Assembly (NCBI RefSeq): GCF_031082405.1
Contig: NZ_JAVHJU010000008.1
Coordinates: 186,001 to 250,000, forward strand
Length of the DNA: 64,000 nt
Origin: Amycolatopsis sp. A133
Lineage (GTDB): Bacteria > Actinomycetota > Actinomycetes > Mycobacteriales > Pseudonocardiaceae
Direction: 5' to 3'
Shown here one piece after another: positions 55,288-63,984 of this stretch. The notes under the pieces were generated by a model. The model worked only from the letters and a program-made list of their open reading frames with translations. It searched no databases and was not told the origin of the DNA. Made by a program: the position numbers and the translations under genes. Every line of letters begins with the position of its first letter. The stretch's first letter is position 1.

Positions 55288-57119
55288 AGCTGACGACGGC
55301 ACAAGCGCTGGTCCGCTGGATCCTCGCCCAGCGCTCGGAAACCCTGGACGGCGCCGAAGTCCCGCTGTTCCCGGGCGTCTTCGCGATCTTCGGGCACGGC
55401 AACGTCCTCGGCCTCGGCACCGCGCTGGAGGAACACCGCGGCGACCTCCCCGTGTGGCGCGGGCACACCGAGCAGGGCATGGCGCTGGCCGCGGTCGGGT
55501 ACGCGAAGGCCACGCACCGGCGGCAGGTCGGCGTCGTGACGTCGTCGATCGGGCCGGGTGCGCTGAACATGGTGACCGCGGCCGGCGTTGCGCACGCGAA
55601 TCGGCTGCCGGTGCTGCTGCTGCCGGGCGACACGTTCACCAACCGGGCGCCGGACCCGGTGCTGCAGCAGATCGAGCCGTTCGGCGACGCGACCGCGACG
55701 GTGAACGACGCCTTCCGCGCCGTCTCGCGCTACTTCGACCGGATCAGCAGGCCCGAGCAGCTGCTCTCGACGTTGCCGCAGGTCGCGCGGGTGCTCACGG
55801 ACCCGGCCGACGCCGGGCCGGTCACCCTGGCGCTACCGCAGGACGTCCAGGCGGAGACCTACGACTTCCCGGACGCGCTGTTCGAGCCGGTGACGCACCG
55901 CCCGCTGCGCCCGCGCCCGGACCGGCGCTCGGTCACCGAGGCGGCCGGGGTCCTGCGATCGTCGAAGCGGCCCCTGCTGGTGCTCGGCGGGGGTGTCCGG
56001 TACTCCGGCGCCGGGCAGCGCGCGCTCGGCTTCGCGGAACGGCACGGGATCCCGGTCGTGGAGACGACCGCGGGCCGCACCCTGGTGCCGCACGGGCATC
56101 CGCTGCACGCCGGACCGCTGGGCATCACCGGCTCGACGTCGGCGAACGCCGTCGCGGGCGCGGCGGACGTCGTCCTCGCCGTCGGAACGCGGCTGCAGGA
56201 CTTCACGACGGCGTCTTGGACGGTGTTCGCCCCCGACGTCCGGCTGGTCGCGCTCAACGCGGCCCGGTTCGACGCGGTGAAGCGCGGGGCGCTGTCGGTG
56301 GTCGGGGACGCCGACGCGGGCCTGGCCGACCTCGCCGCCCAGCTGGAGAGCTGGCGGGTGGACCCGGCGTGGACGGCCCGGGCCGCGGCCGAGCGCGCTT
56401 CCTGGGACGCGCACATCGACTCGTTGCGTGCGGTTTCGTCCGAGGTGCCGTCCTACGCCCAGGTCGTCGGAGTGGTGAACGACCTTTCGGCGGACGGCGA
56501 CTACGTGATGACGGCGTCCGGCGGGCTGCCGGGCGAGCTCATCGGCGGCTGGCGCGGGTCCGGCGCGGTCTCGATGGACGTCGAGTACGGGTTCTCCTGC
56601 ATGGGCTACGAGCTGTCCGGCGCGTGGGGCGCGGCGATCGCCCACCCCGGGCTGGTGACGACGCTGCTGGGCGACGGCTCGTACCTGATGCTCAACTCGG
56701 AGCTGTTTTCGGCCGCCTTCGCGGGTCATCCGTTCGTCGCGGTGGTGTGCGACAACGACGGCTACGCGGTGATCGCCCGGCTCCAGGAGGGTCAGGGCGG
56801 CAAGCCGTTCAACAACTTCTACGCCGACTGCACGACTTCGCACGCTTCGCCGCCGCGGGTCGACTTCGCTCGCCATGCCGAGTCACTGGGCTGTGTGGTC
56901 TTCTCGGCATCCACTTTGGACTCCCTGCGCGCTGCGTACGCCGAGGCACGCGAGGCGGCCGTCTCGGAACGCCGCCCGGCCGTGGTCGTGGTGAAGACAC
57001 AGCCGTCGGCGTGGACCGAGGCCGGCGCCTGGTGGGAGATCGGCGTGCCGGAGCACCTGGCCGGACGGGACGAGTACGAGCGCGGGAAGGGCGCGCAGGT
57101 GCGTTACCTCGAGTCCTGA
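55284..57119 (+). CDS. iolD: 3D-trihydroxycyclohexane-1,2-dione hydrolase
   Basis: ThDP enzyme that opens the cyclitol ring. The 611-aa protein shows the N-terminal ThDP Pyr domain (GVFAIFGHGNVLGLG; RGHTEQGMALAAVGYAKA with the catalytic Glu), a central domain (VLGGGVRYSGA; AVGTRLQDFTTASW), and the PP domain GDGSYLMLNSELFSAAFAGHPF to CDNDGY (GDG...N motif). GTG 55284 fused to iolB. Last gene of the iol operon, and its last 16 bases overlap the convergent Lrp gene. Confidence 0.95.
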   Translation: MKLTTAQALVRWILAQRSETLDGAEVPLFPGVFAIFGHGNVLGLGTALEEHRGDLPVWRGHTEQGMALAAVGYAKATHRRQVGVVTSSIGPGALNMVTAAGVAHANRLPVLLLPGDTFTNRAPDPVLQQIEPFGDATATVNDAFRAVSRYFDRISRPEQLLSTLPQVARVLTDPADAGPVTLALPQDVQAETYDFPDALFEPVTHRPLRPRPDRRSVTEAAGVLRSSKRPLLVLGGGVRYSGAGQRALGFAERHGIPVVETTAGRTLVPHGHPLHAGPLGITGSTSANAVAGAADVVLAVGTRLQDFTTASWTVFAPDVRLVALNAARFDAVKRGALSVVGDADAGLADLAAQLESWRVDPAWTARAAAERASWDAHIDSLRAVSSEVPSYAQVVGVVNDLSADGDYVMTASGGLPGELIGGWRGSGAVSMDVEYGFSCMGYELSGAWGAAIAHPGLVTTLLGDGSYLMLNSELFSAAFAGHPFVAVVCDNDGYAVIARLQEGQGGKPFNNFYADCTTSHASPPRVDFARHAESLGCVVFSASTLDSLRAAYAEAREAAVSERRPAVVVVKTQPSAWTEAGAWWEIGVPEHLAGRDEYERGKGAQVRYLES

Positions 57120-58042
57120 GCCGGGGCGAACCGCTTGGTGTACGCGCCGACGGTGGCCGTCTCGATCCGTTCGACACCCGGAAGGGCGCCGACCCGCTCG
57201 GTGACGTACGCGTACAGCTCGTCCGGGTTCCGGCAGACCAGGACGGCCAGGAGGTTGCGGGTGCCGGTCGTCGCGGCGACGTGCGCGGTCTCGTCGTCCG
57301 CCGCGAGTGCCCCGGCCACGGTCGTGACGTGGGCCGGGGCGACGGCGAGCCAGACCAGGCACTGCGTCGTGTACCCGTACAGCGCCGGGTCGACCTCGAC
57401 GTGGAACCGCAGCCGGCCCGCGCGGCGCAGCTCCTCCAGCCGCCGCCGCACCGCCGACTCCGACCAGCCGACGCGGACGGCGAGGTCCGCGTACGCTGCC
57501 CGGCCGTCGGCGGCCAGTGCGGGCAGCAGCCGCCGGTCCAGGTCCGCCGGCTCGACCACGGCCCGCCCGGTCTCCGGCTCCCGCAGCGCGGCGATCTGCT
57601 CGGCCGCCAGTGCCGAGGTGCGTCCCGGCCACCAGCCGTCCATGAAGGACCGCAGGAACTGCTGGGCGCGGACGTCGGTCACGTGCGGGTGCCGGCTCAG
57701 CTCGGCCGTCGGCAGGGCGCCGGACGCGTGGAGCAGGCAGACGAGTTCGGTGTCCCCGGACAGGAGCGTCACCCACGCGGTGTCGGCGCGGGCGGCCAGC
57801 GCCTGCGCGAGCGCGGCGGCGGCGTGCGGGCGGACGCGCAGCCGGACCAGCCACTCCGAGCGTCCCCGGGGCACCGCGCTGACCCGCACCGCACCGGCCT
57901 CTCGGAGGCGGGTGAAGCGCCGGGCGAGCGTCCGGTCCGAAACGCCGAGGACCACCGCGACCCGGCTGAACGGCACCCGCGCGTCCAGCTGAAGAGCCTG
58001 CAGCAGCTGCCGGTCCAGCGCATCGAGGGTGACGGATTCCAC
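57104..58042 (-). CDS. Lrp/AsnC-type regulator with two HTH-ligand modules
   Basis: A 312-aa protein, about twice the normal Lrp length. Two HTH units: LDALDRQLLQALQLDARVPFSRVA (N-terminal) and ADLDRRLLPALAADGRAAYADLAVRVGWSESAVRRRLEE (about residues 155-195). Each is followed by an AsnC-like sensor part, the second clearer (AHVAATTGTRNLLAVLVCRN; GVERIETATVGAYTK). GTG 58042 is preferred over an upstream ATG with a poor Arg-rich extension. Target is unknown. Confidence 0.82.
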   Translation of the reverse strand: MESVTLDALDRQLLQALQLDARVPFSRVAVVLGVSDRTLARRFTRLREAGAVRVSAVPRGRSEWLVRLRVRPHAAAALAQALAARADTAWVTLLSGDTELVCLLHASGALPTAELSRHPHVTDVRAQQFLRSFMDGWWPGRTSALAAEQIAALREPETGRAVVEPADLDRRLLPALAADGRAAYADLAVRVGWSESAVRRRLEELRRAGRLRFHVEVDPALYGYTTQCLVWLAVAPAHVTTVAGALAADDETAHVAATTGTRNLLAVLVCRNPDELYAYVTERVGALPGVERIETATVGAYTKRFAPAQDSR

Positions 58043-58127
58043 CCGGTCAGGATAGGGCGGCGCCGGATTCCGGCGTGGACTCTCCCGCGACGGGCTTCCC
58101 CGGGTGCGGCCCGGACAAGCTCGGCGC

Positions 58128-58862
58128 ATGACCATCACCGGCTTTCACCACACGGGGGTCGTGACCCACGACCTTGACGGGCTGGCCGCCCGCTACGCCT
58201 CGCTCGGGTTCACCGTGAGCCCGCGCTCACGTCACCTGCTCAGCCCGGCTCCGGGGGAACCCCCGGTGCCCGGCTGCACGGCCAACCGGTGCATCTACTT
58301 CGGCAACGCCTACATCGAGCTCCTGGGCATCGTCGACGACACGGCACCCGATCCCTGGCACACCCGGGAAATGGGAACGGGCTTCCGCATCCTCAACTTC
58401 GAAACGCCCGACGCCTCGGCTCTGTCCTTGGCGGGTGTCCCCGCTTCCGGCGTCCTCGACCTGGAGCGCGCCGTCGAGGGGGCGGGCACCCTGCGGGCGC
58501 GGGCCGTGCACCTGGACCCGCGCTCGACGCCGGAGGGGTACATCGGCATCGCCCAGCACCTGACGCGCGAGCACGTGCGCGGTGTGGAGCACCCCAACGG
58601 CGCCCGCGGTCTGGCGGCGGTCCGGATCGCGGCGGCCGAAGCCGACTTCGCCGCGATCGTGGACCGCTATGCGCGGATACTCGGCCGGGCTCCGGCGCGG
58701 CCGGGCGTGTTCCCCGTGGGCAAGGCCCGGCTGGAGATCGTCCGCGGCCCGGCCACGCGGCTGGAGGCGATGATCATCGCGGTGGACGACCTCGCCCACG
58801 CCCGCCGCAGCGCCGGGTCCGCCACGGACGGGCTCGGCCTGGAATTCACGGAGGCGTCATGA
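58128..58862 (+). CDS. VOC/glyoxalase-like protein
   Basis: A 244-aa protein that matches the glyoxalase-like Glyoxalase_3 pattern: GFHHTGVVTHDLDGLAARYASLGFTVSPRS, RCIYFGNAYIELLGIVDD, and a second VOC-like half with VEHPNGARGLAAVRIAAAEADFAAI. A metal-binding His is seen in FHHTG and a Glu in YIELLG. Substrate unknown. Its stop overlaps the DoxX-like gene. Confidence 0.75.
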   Translation: MTITGFHHTGVVTHDLDGLAARYASLGFTVSPRSRHLLSPAPGEPPVPGCTANRCIYFGNAYIELLGIVDDTAPDPWHTREMGTGFRILNFETPDASALSLAGVPASGVLDLERAVEGAGTLRARAVHLDPRSTPEGYIGIAQHLTREHVRGVEHPNGARGLAAVRIAAAEADFAAIVDRYARILGRAPARPGVFPVGKARLEIVRGPATRLEAMIIAVDDLAHARRSAGSATDGLGLEFTEAS

Positions 58863-59365
58863 TTTTCGGGCTGCTCGTGGGCGCCACGCTCCTGTTCCGG
58901 CTGCGGTTCCCGTCGTGGCGGGTGGCCGCCGCCCACGGGCTCGCGGTGATGCTCGTGGTCACGGCGTCCGCGCACTTCGCGCCGGACGGCCTCGGGTTCA
59001 TGCCCGGCCACGGCACGCTCACGGCGATGGTGCCGCCGTTCGTGCCGTTCCCGTCTCCGGTCGTGTACGGCACCGGCGTGCTGGAGCTGCTCGGCGCACT
59101 CGGGCTGGTGCTCCCGCGGACCCGGCGGGCGGCCGGGTGGTGCCTGGTCGTGCTGTTCGCCTGCCTGCTGCCGGCGAACGTCCACGCCGCGCTGACGCAC
59201 GTCCCCGGGGCCGGCGATCCGTTGTGGATCCGGATTCCGGAACAGCTGGCCTACTTGGCGGCCGCGCTGGCCGCGACGGCCGGCGACGCGGCTCCGCCGA
59301 CCAGCCGCCGCGGCGAGCCGGAGCCGTCCGCCGGGACCGCCCAAACAGCGTCGTCCAGCCCGTAG
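58859..59365 (+). CDS. DoxX-like membrane protein
   Basis: A 168-aa protein with about four hydrophobic helices (IFGLLVGATLLFRL; HGLAVMLVVTASAHFA; GTGVLELLGALGLVLP; GWCLVVLFACLLPANVHAAL). The motif HFAPDGLGFMPGHG and the V-P-x-LP-P pattern resemble DoxX-family membrane proteins. The tail after about residue 130 is Ala/Pro-rich and read on the opposite strand by the propeller gene (115-base overlap). Coupled to the VOC gene by ATGA. Confidence 0.72.
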   Translation: MIFGLLVGATLLFRLRFPSWRVAAAHGLAVMLVVTASAHFAPDGLGFMPGHGTLTAMVPPFVPFPSPVVYGTGVLELLGALGLVLPRTRRAAGWCLVVLFACLLPANVHAALTHVPGAGDPLWIRIPEQLAYLAAALAATAGDAAPPTSRRGEPEPSAGTAQTASSSP

Positions 59366-60210
59366 AGGATCGTGCCGTCGTCCTGCCAGAGCGCCTGGTC
59401 GTCGACACTGCGGGTCTCGGCGAGCTCGGTCTCCTTCAGCGTCCCGAGCTCCAGGACGGACAGCCGCCAGGCGCCGTCAGAGACCTTCTTCTTGAACGCC
59501 ACCCGCTTGCCGTCCGGGGACAACGACGGGCACTCGACGTTCTCGCGCAGGGCTTTCCCCTGGTAGCGCGCGTAGTCGGCTTCGACGAGGTACGTCTTGC
59601 CCTTGCTGCCGAGGGTGGCGTAGAAGCGGTTGCCGTCGGGAGCGAACGTGATGCCCCAGTAGTTGGCGTCGTGCGCGAAGTAACGGTGGCCGCCGATGAA
59701 CACCGGGAGCTCCTCGATCGTCTTGACCAGCCGTCCGGTGTTGACGTCGTAGAGCCCGGCGCGGGTCGAGAAGCCGGTCTGCGCATACGAATCACCGGTG
59801 ACGAACAGTGTCCAGTAGACACGCTGGCCGTCCGGCGAGACGCGCGCGCGGCTCGGCGTGCCGGGCAGGGTTTCGGTGTGGCGGACGGCGAGGTGGTCGT
59901 CGAGGACGAGGACGTCGGTCACCGCCGGGAGCGTGCCCGGCCGCACGGCCAGGCACACCGCCGTCTGCTTCGCCACCGCGAACCGGTCACACTTCAGGCC
60001 GCTGAGCTGCGGTTTTGCCGTGATTTCCCCGAGCGGGACGGCGCCGACGCGGCCCGTGGCGGTGTCGCGGAACAGCAGCTGCCCGGGGGCCAGGGTCAAG
60101 GCGGCGGCGGGCTCGGCGGCCGCCGTGTCGTGCCGCGCGCTGACGGTGTACGTGACGGCTGCGGCCACCAGGAGGGCCGTGCCGGTGAGGGCGAGGACGA
60201 GTTTCTTCAC
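59251..60210 (-). CDS. Secreted or membrane-anchored TolB/WD40-like beta-propeller protein
   Basis: A 319-aa protein. The N-terminal hydrophobic helix (VLALTGTALLVAAAVTYTV) has no lipobox and may be a signal anchor. The rest is a repeated beta pattern of propeller type: ARVSPDGQRVYWTLFV, GITFAPDGNRFYATLG, PSLSPDGKRVAFKKK and DDGTILYGLDDAVWAVPADG. No catalytic motif. Third gene of the phosphoesterase-MFS operon, GTG 60210 overlapping the MFS stop by 4 bases. It antisense-overlaps the DoxX-like gene. Confidence 0.72.
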   Translation of the reverse strand: MKKLVLALTGTALLVAAAVTYTVSARHDTAAAEPAAALTLAPGQLLFRDTATGRVGAVPLGEITAKPQLSGLKCDRFAVAKQTAVCLAVRPGTLPAVTDVLVLDDHLAVRHTETLPGTPSRARVSPDGQRVYWTLFVTGDSYAQTGFSTRAGLYDVNTGRLVKTIEELPVFIGGHRYFAHDANYWGITFAPDGNRFYATLGSKGKTYLVEADYARYQGKALRENVECPSLSPDGKRVAFKKKVSDGAWRLSVLELGTLKETELAETRSVDDQALWQDDGTILYGLDDAVWAVPADGSGSPRRLVGGAASPAVAASAAAK

Positions 60211-61439
60211 GGGCGCACCGGTTTCGCGAAGGCGGCGGCGAGGGCGACGACGGCCAGGCAGCCGGCGGCGACGAGCACCGCGGGCCGCAGGTCCCACATC
60301 GTCCACGCCAGCCCGAAGAGGACGGAGGAGAACATCCGGGCGACGGCCTGTCCCGTCTGCACCACGGCCATGCCGGTGGCACGCAGGCCGGCGGGGATGA
60401 GCGGGCCGGCGGCGGCCATCAGGACGCCGTCGGTGGCCGCGTAGAACACGCCGTGCAGGCCGAGCGCGACCACGGCGAGCCAGAGCCCGGCCTGCGGGCC
60501 GCAGAGCAGCACCAGGGCCACGACCAGCGCGGCGTGCCCGCCGAGGAACACCGGCCAGCGGCCGACGCGGTCGGCGAGTTTGCCGAGCGGCACGGCCAGC
60601 AGCAGGTAGACCCCGGCGGTGCCCAGCGGCAGCAGCGGGAAGTACGTCGCCGCGATCTCCCAGCGCCGCTGCAGGACGAGGTAGACGAACGAGTCGCCGA
60701 CCGTCACCAGGCCCAGCAGCGCCGCCCAGAGCGCGACGCGCCGGAAGTCCTGCTGCTTCAGGAGGCCGAACGCAGCTCTCGCCGATACCGCCGCGCGGTC
60801 GACGCTGCCGGGCCGGTCCCGGACGAACAGGGCCAGCAGCAGGACGGCGATGGCCGCGACGCAGAAGCTGGTGAAGAACACGCTGGTGTAGCTGCCGAGG
60901 CTCAGCGCGAGCACCGCCATCGCCACCAGCGGACCGAGGAACGCCCCGACCGTGTCCATCGCCCGGTGCACCCCGAACGACCGGCCGAGGGTCTCCGGCT
61001 CGCTGCTGAGCGAGATGAGCGCGTCGCGCGGGCCGGTGCGCAGCCCCTTGCCGGTGCGGTCGGCGGCGAGCACGACCCCGATCGCCGCGACCGACGAACC
61101 GGCCGCGACCAGGCCGAGCTTGCACACCGCGGACAAGCCGTACCCGAACCCGGCGACGGCCTTGAGCCGCCGCCACCGGTCGGCGAGGTGCCCGCCGAGC
61201 ACCCGCACGACCGCGGTGGCGCCCGCGTAGAGCCCGTCGAGCAGCCCGAACTGCAGCGGGTTCAGGCCGAGGCCGAGCACCAGGTAGAGCGGGAGGACGG
61301 CGGTGACCATCTCCGACGAGACGTCGGTGACCAGGCTGACCGCGCCCAGCGCCACCACGTTGGCGGACACCCGCTTCAGCGCGGGCTTGCGGTCGGTCCC
61401 GGCCGCCAGGTCCGAGGTACGGCTTGCCGCGATGTACAT
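60207..61439 (-). CDS. MFS transporter
   Basis: A 410-aa transporter with 12 predicted helices. Between helices 2 and 3 is GGHLADRWRRLKAVAGFGYG (the MFS A-motif-like loop), and KGLRTGPRDALISLSSEPE and PLGKLADRVGRW follow. The sequence resembles the NreB/"MFS_1" branch annotated in actinobacteria. Substrate not assignable. ATG 61439 after AGGAGG. Preceded 11 bases upstream by the metallophosphoesterase gene. Confidence 0.85.
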   Translation of the reverse strand: MYIAASRTSDLAAGTDRKPALKRVSANVVALGAVSLVTDVSSEMVTAVLPLYLVLGLGLNPLQFGLLDGLYAGATAVVRVLGGHLADRWRRLKAVAGFGYGLSAVCKLGLVAAGSSVAAIGVVLAADRTGKGLRTGPRDALISLSSEPETLGRSFGVHRAMDTVGAFLGPLVAMAVLALSLGSYTSVFFTSFCVAAIAVLLLALFVRDRPGSVDRAAVSARAAFGLLKQQDFRRVALWAALLGLVTVGDSFVYLVLQRRWEIAATYFPLLPLGTAGVYLLLAVPLGKLADRVGRWPVFLGGHAALVVALVLLCGPQAGLWLAVVALGLHGVFYAATDGVLMAAAGPLIPAGLRATGMAVVQTGQAVARMFSSVLFGLAWTMWDLRPAVLVAAGCLAVVALAAAFAKPVRP

Positions 61440-61450
61440 GCCCGTGCCTC

Positions 61451-63049
61451 CTAGTGGCAGGTGTAGGTCGGGCTGCTGTCGAGAACCTTGCTGTCGACGC
61501 CGATGAGCTGCGTCTGGAACGACGTGTCGGTCATCGACAGCTTGAGGACGCCGTAGGTCTTCAGCAGCTTGGCGGTCGTCGGGTGCGCCGGGCTCAGGTC
61601 GTACAGGTTGGCGCCACCGCTGCCGCCGACGATCTCGACCGGGCCGGCGGCGTCGGCCTTGCCGTCGGCGTTCTGCGGCACGAACCGCTCGTAGTCGTGG
61701 TCGTGGCCGTTGAGGACGAGATCGACCTTGTTGGCCACCATCAGGTTCCACAGCTCGGTGCTGTCCGGGTTGTCGCCGTGGTCACCGGAGCTCCACCGCG
61801 GGTGGTGGTAGTACGCGGCGACGCAGCCCTTCGTGTTGTTGGCGAGGTCCTGCTTCAGCCACGCCAGCTGCTCGCTCGGGCCGAAGTCGTGGGTGGCGAA
61901 GTCGTTGGAGTCCAGGGCGATGAAGTGCCAGTTGCCCAGTTCCCAGCTGTAGTAGCGCTTGCCCTGCGGCTTCGCGATGGCGCCGAAGTAGTCGTCGTAG
62001 CCCTTGTAGGGCGTGTCGTCGTAGGTTTCGTGGTTGCCCGGGATGGGCTTGGTCTTGCTCTTGAACTTGCCCCACGTCGTGTCGTAGTAGGACTTGAAGT
62101 CCGAGAGGTGGGCGTCGTCGTACTGGTTGTCGCCCATGGTGATGACCGCGGCCGGGTTCATGGCTTCGACGAGCTTCGCGGTCTTCACGTGCACGCAGCT
62201 CGAACTGCTCGCGGTGCAGCGCTCGGCGATGTCGCCGGCCGCGGCGAGGACGAACCCCGCGCTCCCGGCCGCGGTCTTGACCGTGATCGGGGTGCTCGCC
62301 GGTGAGGTGTTCCCCGCGGCGTCACGAGCGCGGACGGCGTAGGTGTAGCTCGTGGCCGGGGTGAGCCCGGTGTCGGTGTAGGACGTCGTCGCGCTGGTGG
62401 CGACGGCCGTGCCGTTGCGGAGGATGTCGTACCCGGTGACGCCGACGTTGTCGCCGGCGGCCCCCCAGGTCAGCGCGACGCTCGTGGCGGTCGTCGTCCC
62501 GGCGGTGAGGCCGGCGGGGGTGGTCGGAGCCTGGGTGTCACCCGAGGAGTCCGTGCTGCCGAAGACCTGCATCTCCCAGAAGGAGTAGCCGTAGCTCGTC
62601 GCGCGGGTGAGGCCGACGAAGCGCACGAACCGGCCGCGGGCGGTGAGGCCGCCGAGGTCGTCGAGCTTGCCGTCGCCGGTGTCGACGGTGGCGGCCGTGG
62701 TGAACGACGTCCCGTCGTCGGAGACCTCGATGCGGTACTTCTTCGCGTAGGCGGCTTCCCAGTTGAGGACCACGCGGTGGATGCTCGCGGTCTGGCCGAG
62801 GTCGATCCGCAGCCATTGCGGGTCGGCGCCTTCGGCGCTGGCCCAGCGGGTGGTGGTGCTGCCGTCGACGGCCTTGGCGCCGGTGTACGACGAGCCTTCG
62901 GTGGTCGAGGTGGCGACCGGTTTTCCCGGCGAGAGCAGGACATCGGCGGCCTCGGTGGTGGCGGCCGCCGCGATCGCGGAGGGCAACAGCACCACGGCGG
63001 CGATCACCGGGGTGAGTCGGGCTAAAGGACGTAGGCGGGTGGACAGCAC
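61451..63049 (-). CDS. Secreted metallophosphoesterase with discoidin and FnIII domains
   Basis: A 532-aa exported hydrolase of phosphate esters. Signal peptide about residues 1-30 (AAVVLLPSAIAAAA). An F5/8 type C (discoidin) carbohydrate-binding domain (SPGKPVATSTTEGSSYTGAKAVDG ... FWEMQVFG), an FnIII domain (about 185-265), then the calcineurin-like core: AAGDIAERC, MGDNQYDD, PGNHETYDD, YHHPRWSSGD and LNGHDHDYERF. GTG 63049 follows AAGGAGCG. First gene of a three-gene leftward operon with a strong palindrome upstream. Confidence 0.9.
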   Translation of the reverse strand: MLSTRLRPLARLTPVIAAVVLLPSAIAAAATTEAADVLLSPGKPVATSTTEGSSYTGAKAVDGSTTTRWASAEGADPQWLRIDLGQTASIHRVVLNWEAAYAKKYRIEVSDDGTSFTTAATVDTGDGKLDDLGGLTARGRFVRFVGLTRATSYGYSFWEMQVFGSTDSSGDTQAPTTPAGLTAGTTTATSVALTWGAAGDNVGVTGYDILRNGTAVATSATTSYTDTGLTPATSYTYAVRARDAAGNTSPASTPITVKTAAGSAGFVLAAAGDIAERCTASSSSCVHVKTAKLVEAMNPAAVITMGDNQYDDAHLSDFKSYYDTTWGKFKSKTKPIPGNHETYDDTPYKGYDDYFGAIAKPQGKRYYSWELGNWHFIALDSNDFATHDFGPSEQLAWLKQDLANNTKGCVAAYYHHPRWSSGDHGDNPDSTELWNLMVANKVDLVLNGHDHDYERFVPQNADGKADAAGPVEIVGGSGGANLYDLSPAHPTTAKLLKTYGVLKLSMTDTSFQTQLIGVDSKVLDSSPTYTCH

Positions 63050-63115
63050 GTCGCGCTCCTTACGGGCCTGGCGGTGGCTGGTGGGCTGCGGCGTCGGGTT
63101 CTTCAGGAACAAACA

Positions 63116-63134
63116 GTTAGGAAAGTTTCCTAAC
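63116..63134. promoter_or_regulatory. Perfect palindromic operator before the phosphoesterase
   Basis: GTTAGGAAAGTTTCCTAAC, with 9-base arms around one G, starts 67 bases upstream of the GTG start. It is AT-rich for this genome and is a typical operator form for a dimeric repressor. The identity of the regulator is not known. Confidence 0.7.
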
Positions 63135-63310
63135 TAAGCGGACCTTAACGAGCAGGTGTTCCGGCTGACAAGACGTGTCTTGTCCTTGAATCGGTCAAGA
63201 GGGTGAGTTTTTCACGGTTTCCGCAGTTCAGAGTGTGTGCCAGTGAGCGGCACACTGCTCCGCGTCCCGGGACCGGCCGTCAGGACACCGCCGCGCTACG
63301 GGCCGATACC

Positions 63311-63910
63311 TCACTCACCCGGGGGCGTCTGAAGGCCGGTGAAGACAGCGGCGATCAGGCGTCGCCCCTGAGCCGCGCCCTCGTCGTTGTTCGCGACACG
63401 CCACAGGAAACTCATCAGCATGATGATGTCGGCGGGGTCGTGCCCGGCAGCGATGGTGCCCTCGGCCACGCACGCGTCGACGAGCTTCTTGACGGCTGCG
63501 GTGGTGGGCGCCCACGAGGCGCTGATCAGCTCCTGGGCGGCGGCGCTGTGCAGCGCGTCGCCGAGGCCGTGCTTGATGCGGATGTAGGCCGACAGCGTCT
63601 CGAACCACTCGACGAAGGCGGCTTTCGCGGAGGAATGGCGGGCCAGCACCTCGTCGGCGGTCGTCGTGAGGCGTTCGATGTCGTGCTGGTAGGCGGCGAG
63701 GATCAGGTCTTCGCGGGCCGGGAAGTGGCGGTAGAGGGTTCCGGCGCCGACTCCGGCCCGTTTGGCGACCTCACTCAGCGGCACGAGCGGGTTCTGCGCG
63801 AACAGCTCGTGGGCGGCCTCGATGATCGCGGTCCGGTTGCGCGCGGCGGCCTTGCGCTGGGTGCCGTACGTCCCGTCGGTCATGCCCCGATCATGCCTCA
63901 TCGTTGACAT
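63311..63910 (-). CDS. TetR-family transcriptional regulator
   Basis: A 199-aa repressor with HTH EAAHELFAQNPLVPLSEVAKRAGVGAGTLYRHFPAREDLILAAY and a C-terminal domain with LGDALHSAAAQELISASW. ATG 63910 is preferred because GGAGG lies 9 bases before it, inside the operator. ATG 63901 and 63883 are alternatives. It is divergent from a gene starting at 63985. Confidence 0.85.
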   Translation of the reverse strand: MSTMRHDRGMTDGTYGTQRKAAARNRTAIIEAAHELFAQNPLVPLSEVAKRAGVGAGTLYRHFPAREDLILAAYQHDIERLTTTADEVLARHSSAKAAFVEWFETLSAYIRIKHGLGDALHSAAAQELISASWAPTTAAVKKLVDACVAEGTIAAGHDPADIIMLMSFLWRVANNDEGAAQGRRLIAAVFTGLQTPPGE

Positions 63911-63959
63911 GCGGAGAATCCTCCGCTAGTTTCACCCTTACATCCGGAGAATCCTCCGC
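63911..63959. promoter_or_regulatory. Two TetR operators in the divergent promoter
   Basis: GCGGAGAATCCTCCGC (63911-63926) and CCGGAGAATCCTCCGC (63944-63959) differ at one base. Each is a near palindrome and their starts are 33 bases apart, three helical turns. The first directly abuts the TetR ATG and contains its Shine-Dalgarno sequence. AT-richer TTTCACCCTTACAT lies between them and could hold a -10 element. Confidence 0.75.
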
Positions 63960-63984
63960 GAGTTGCCGTCAGGAGACCCCCCTC

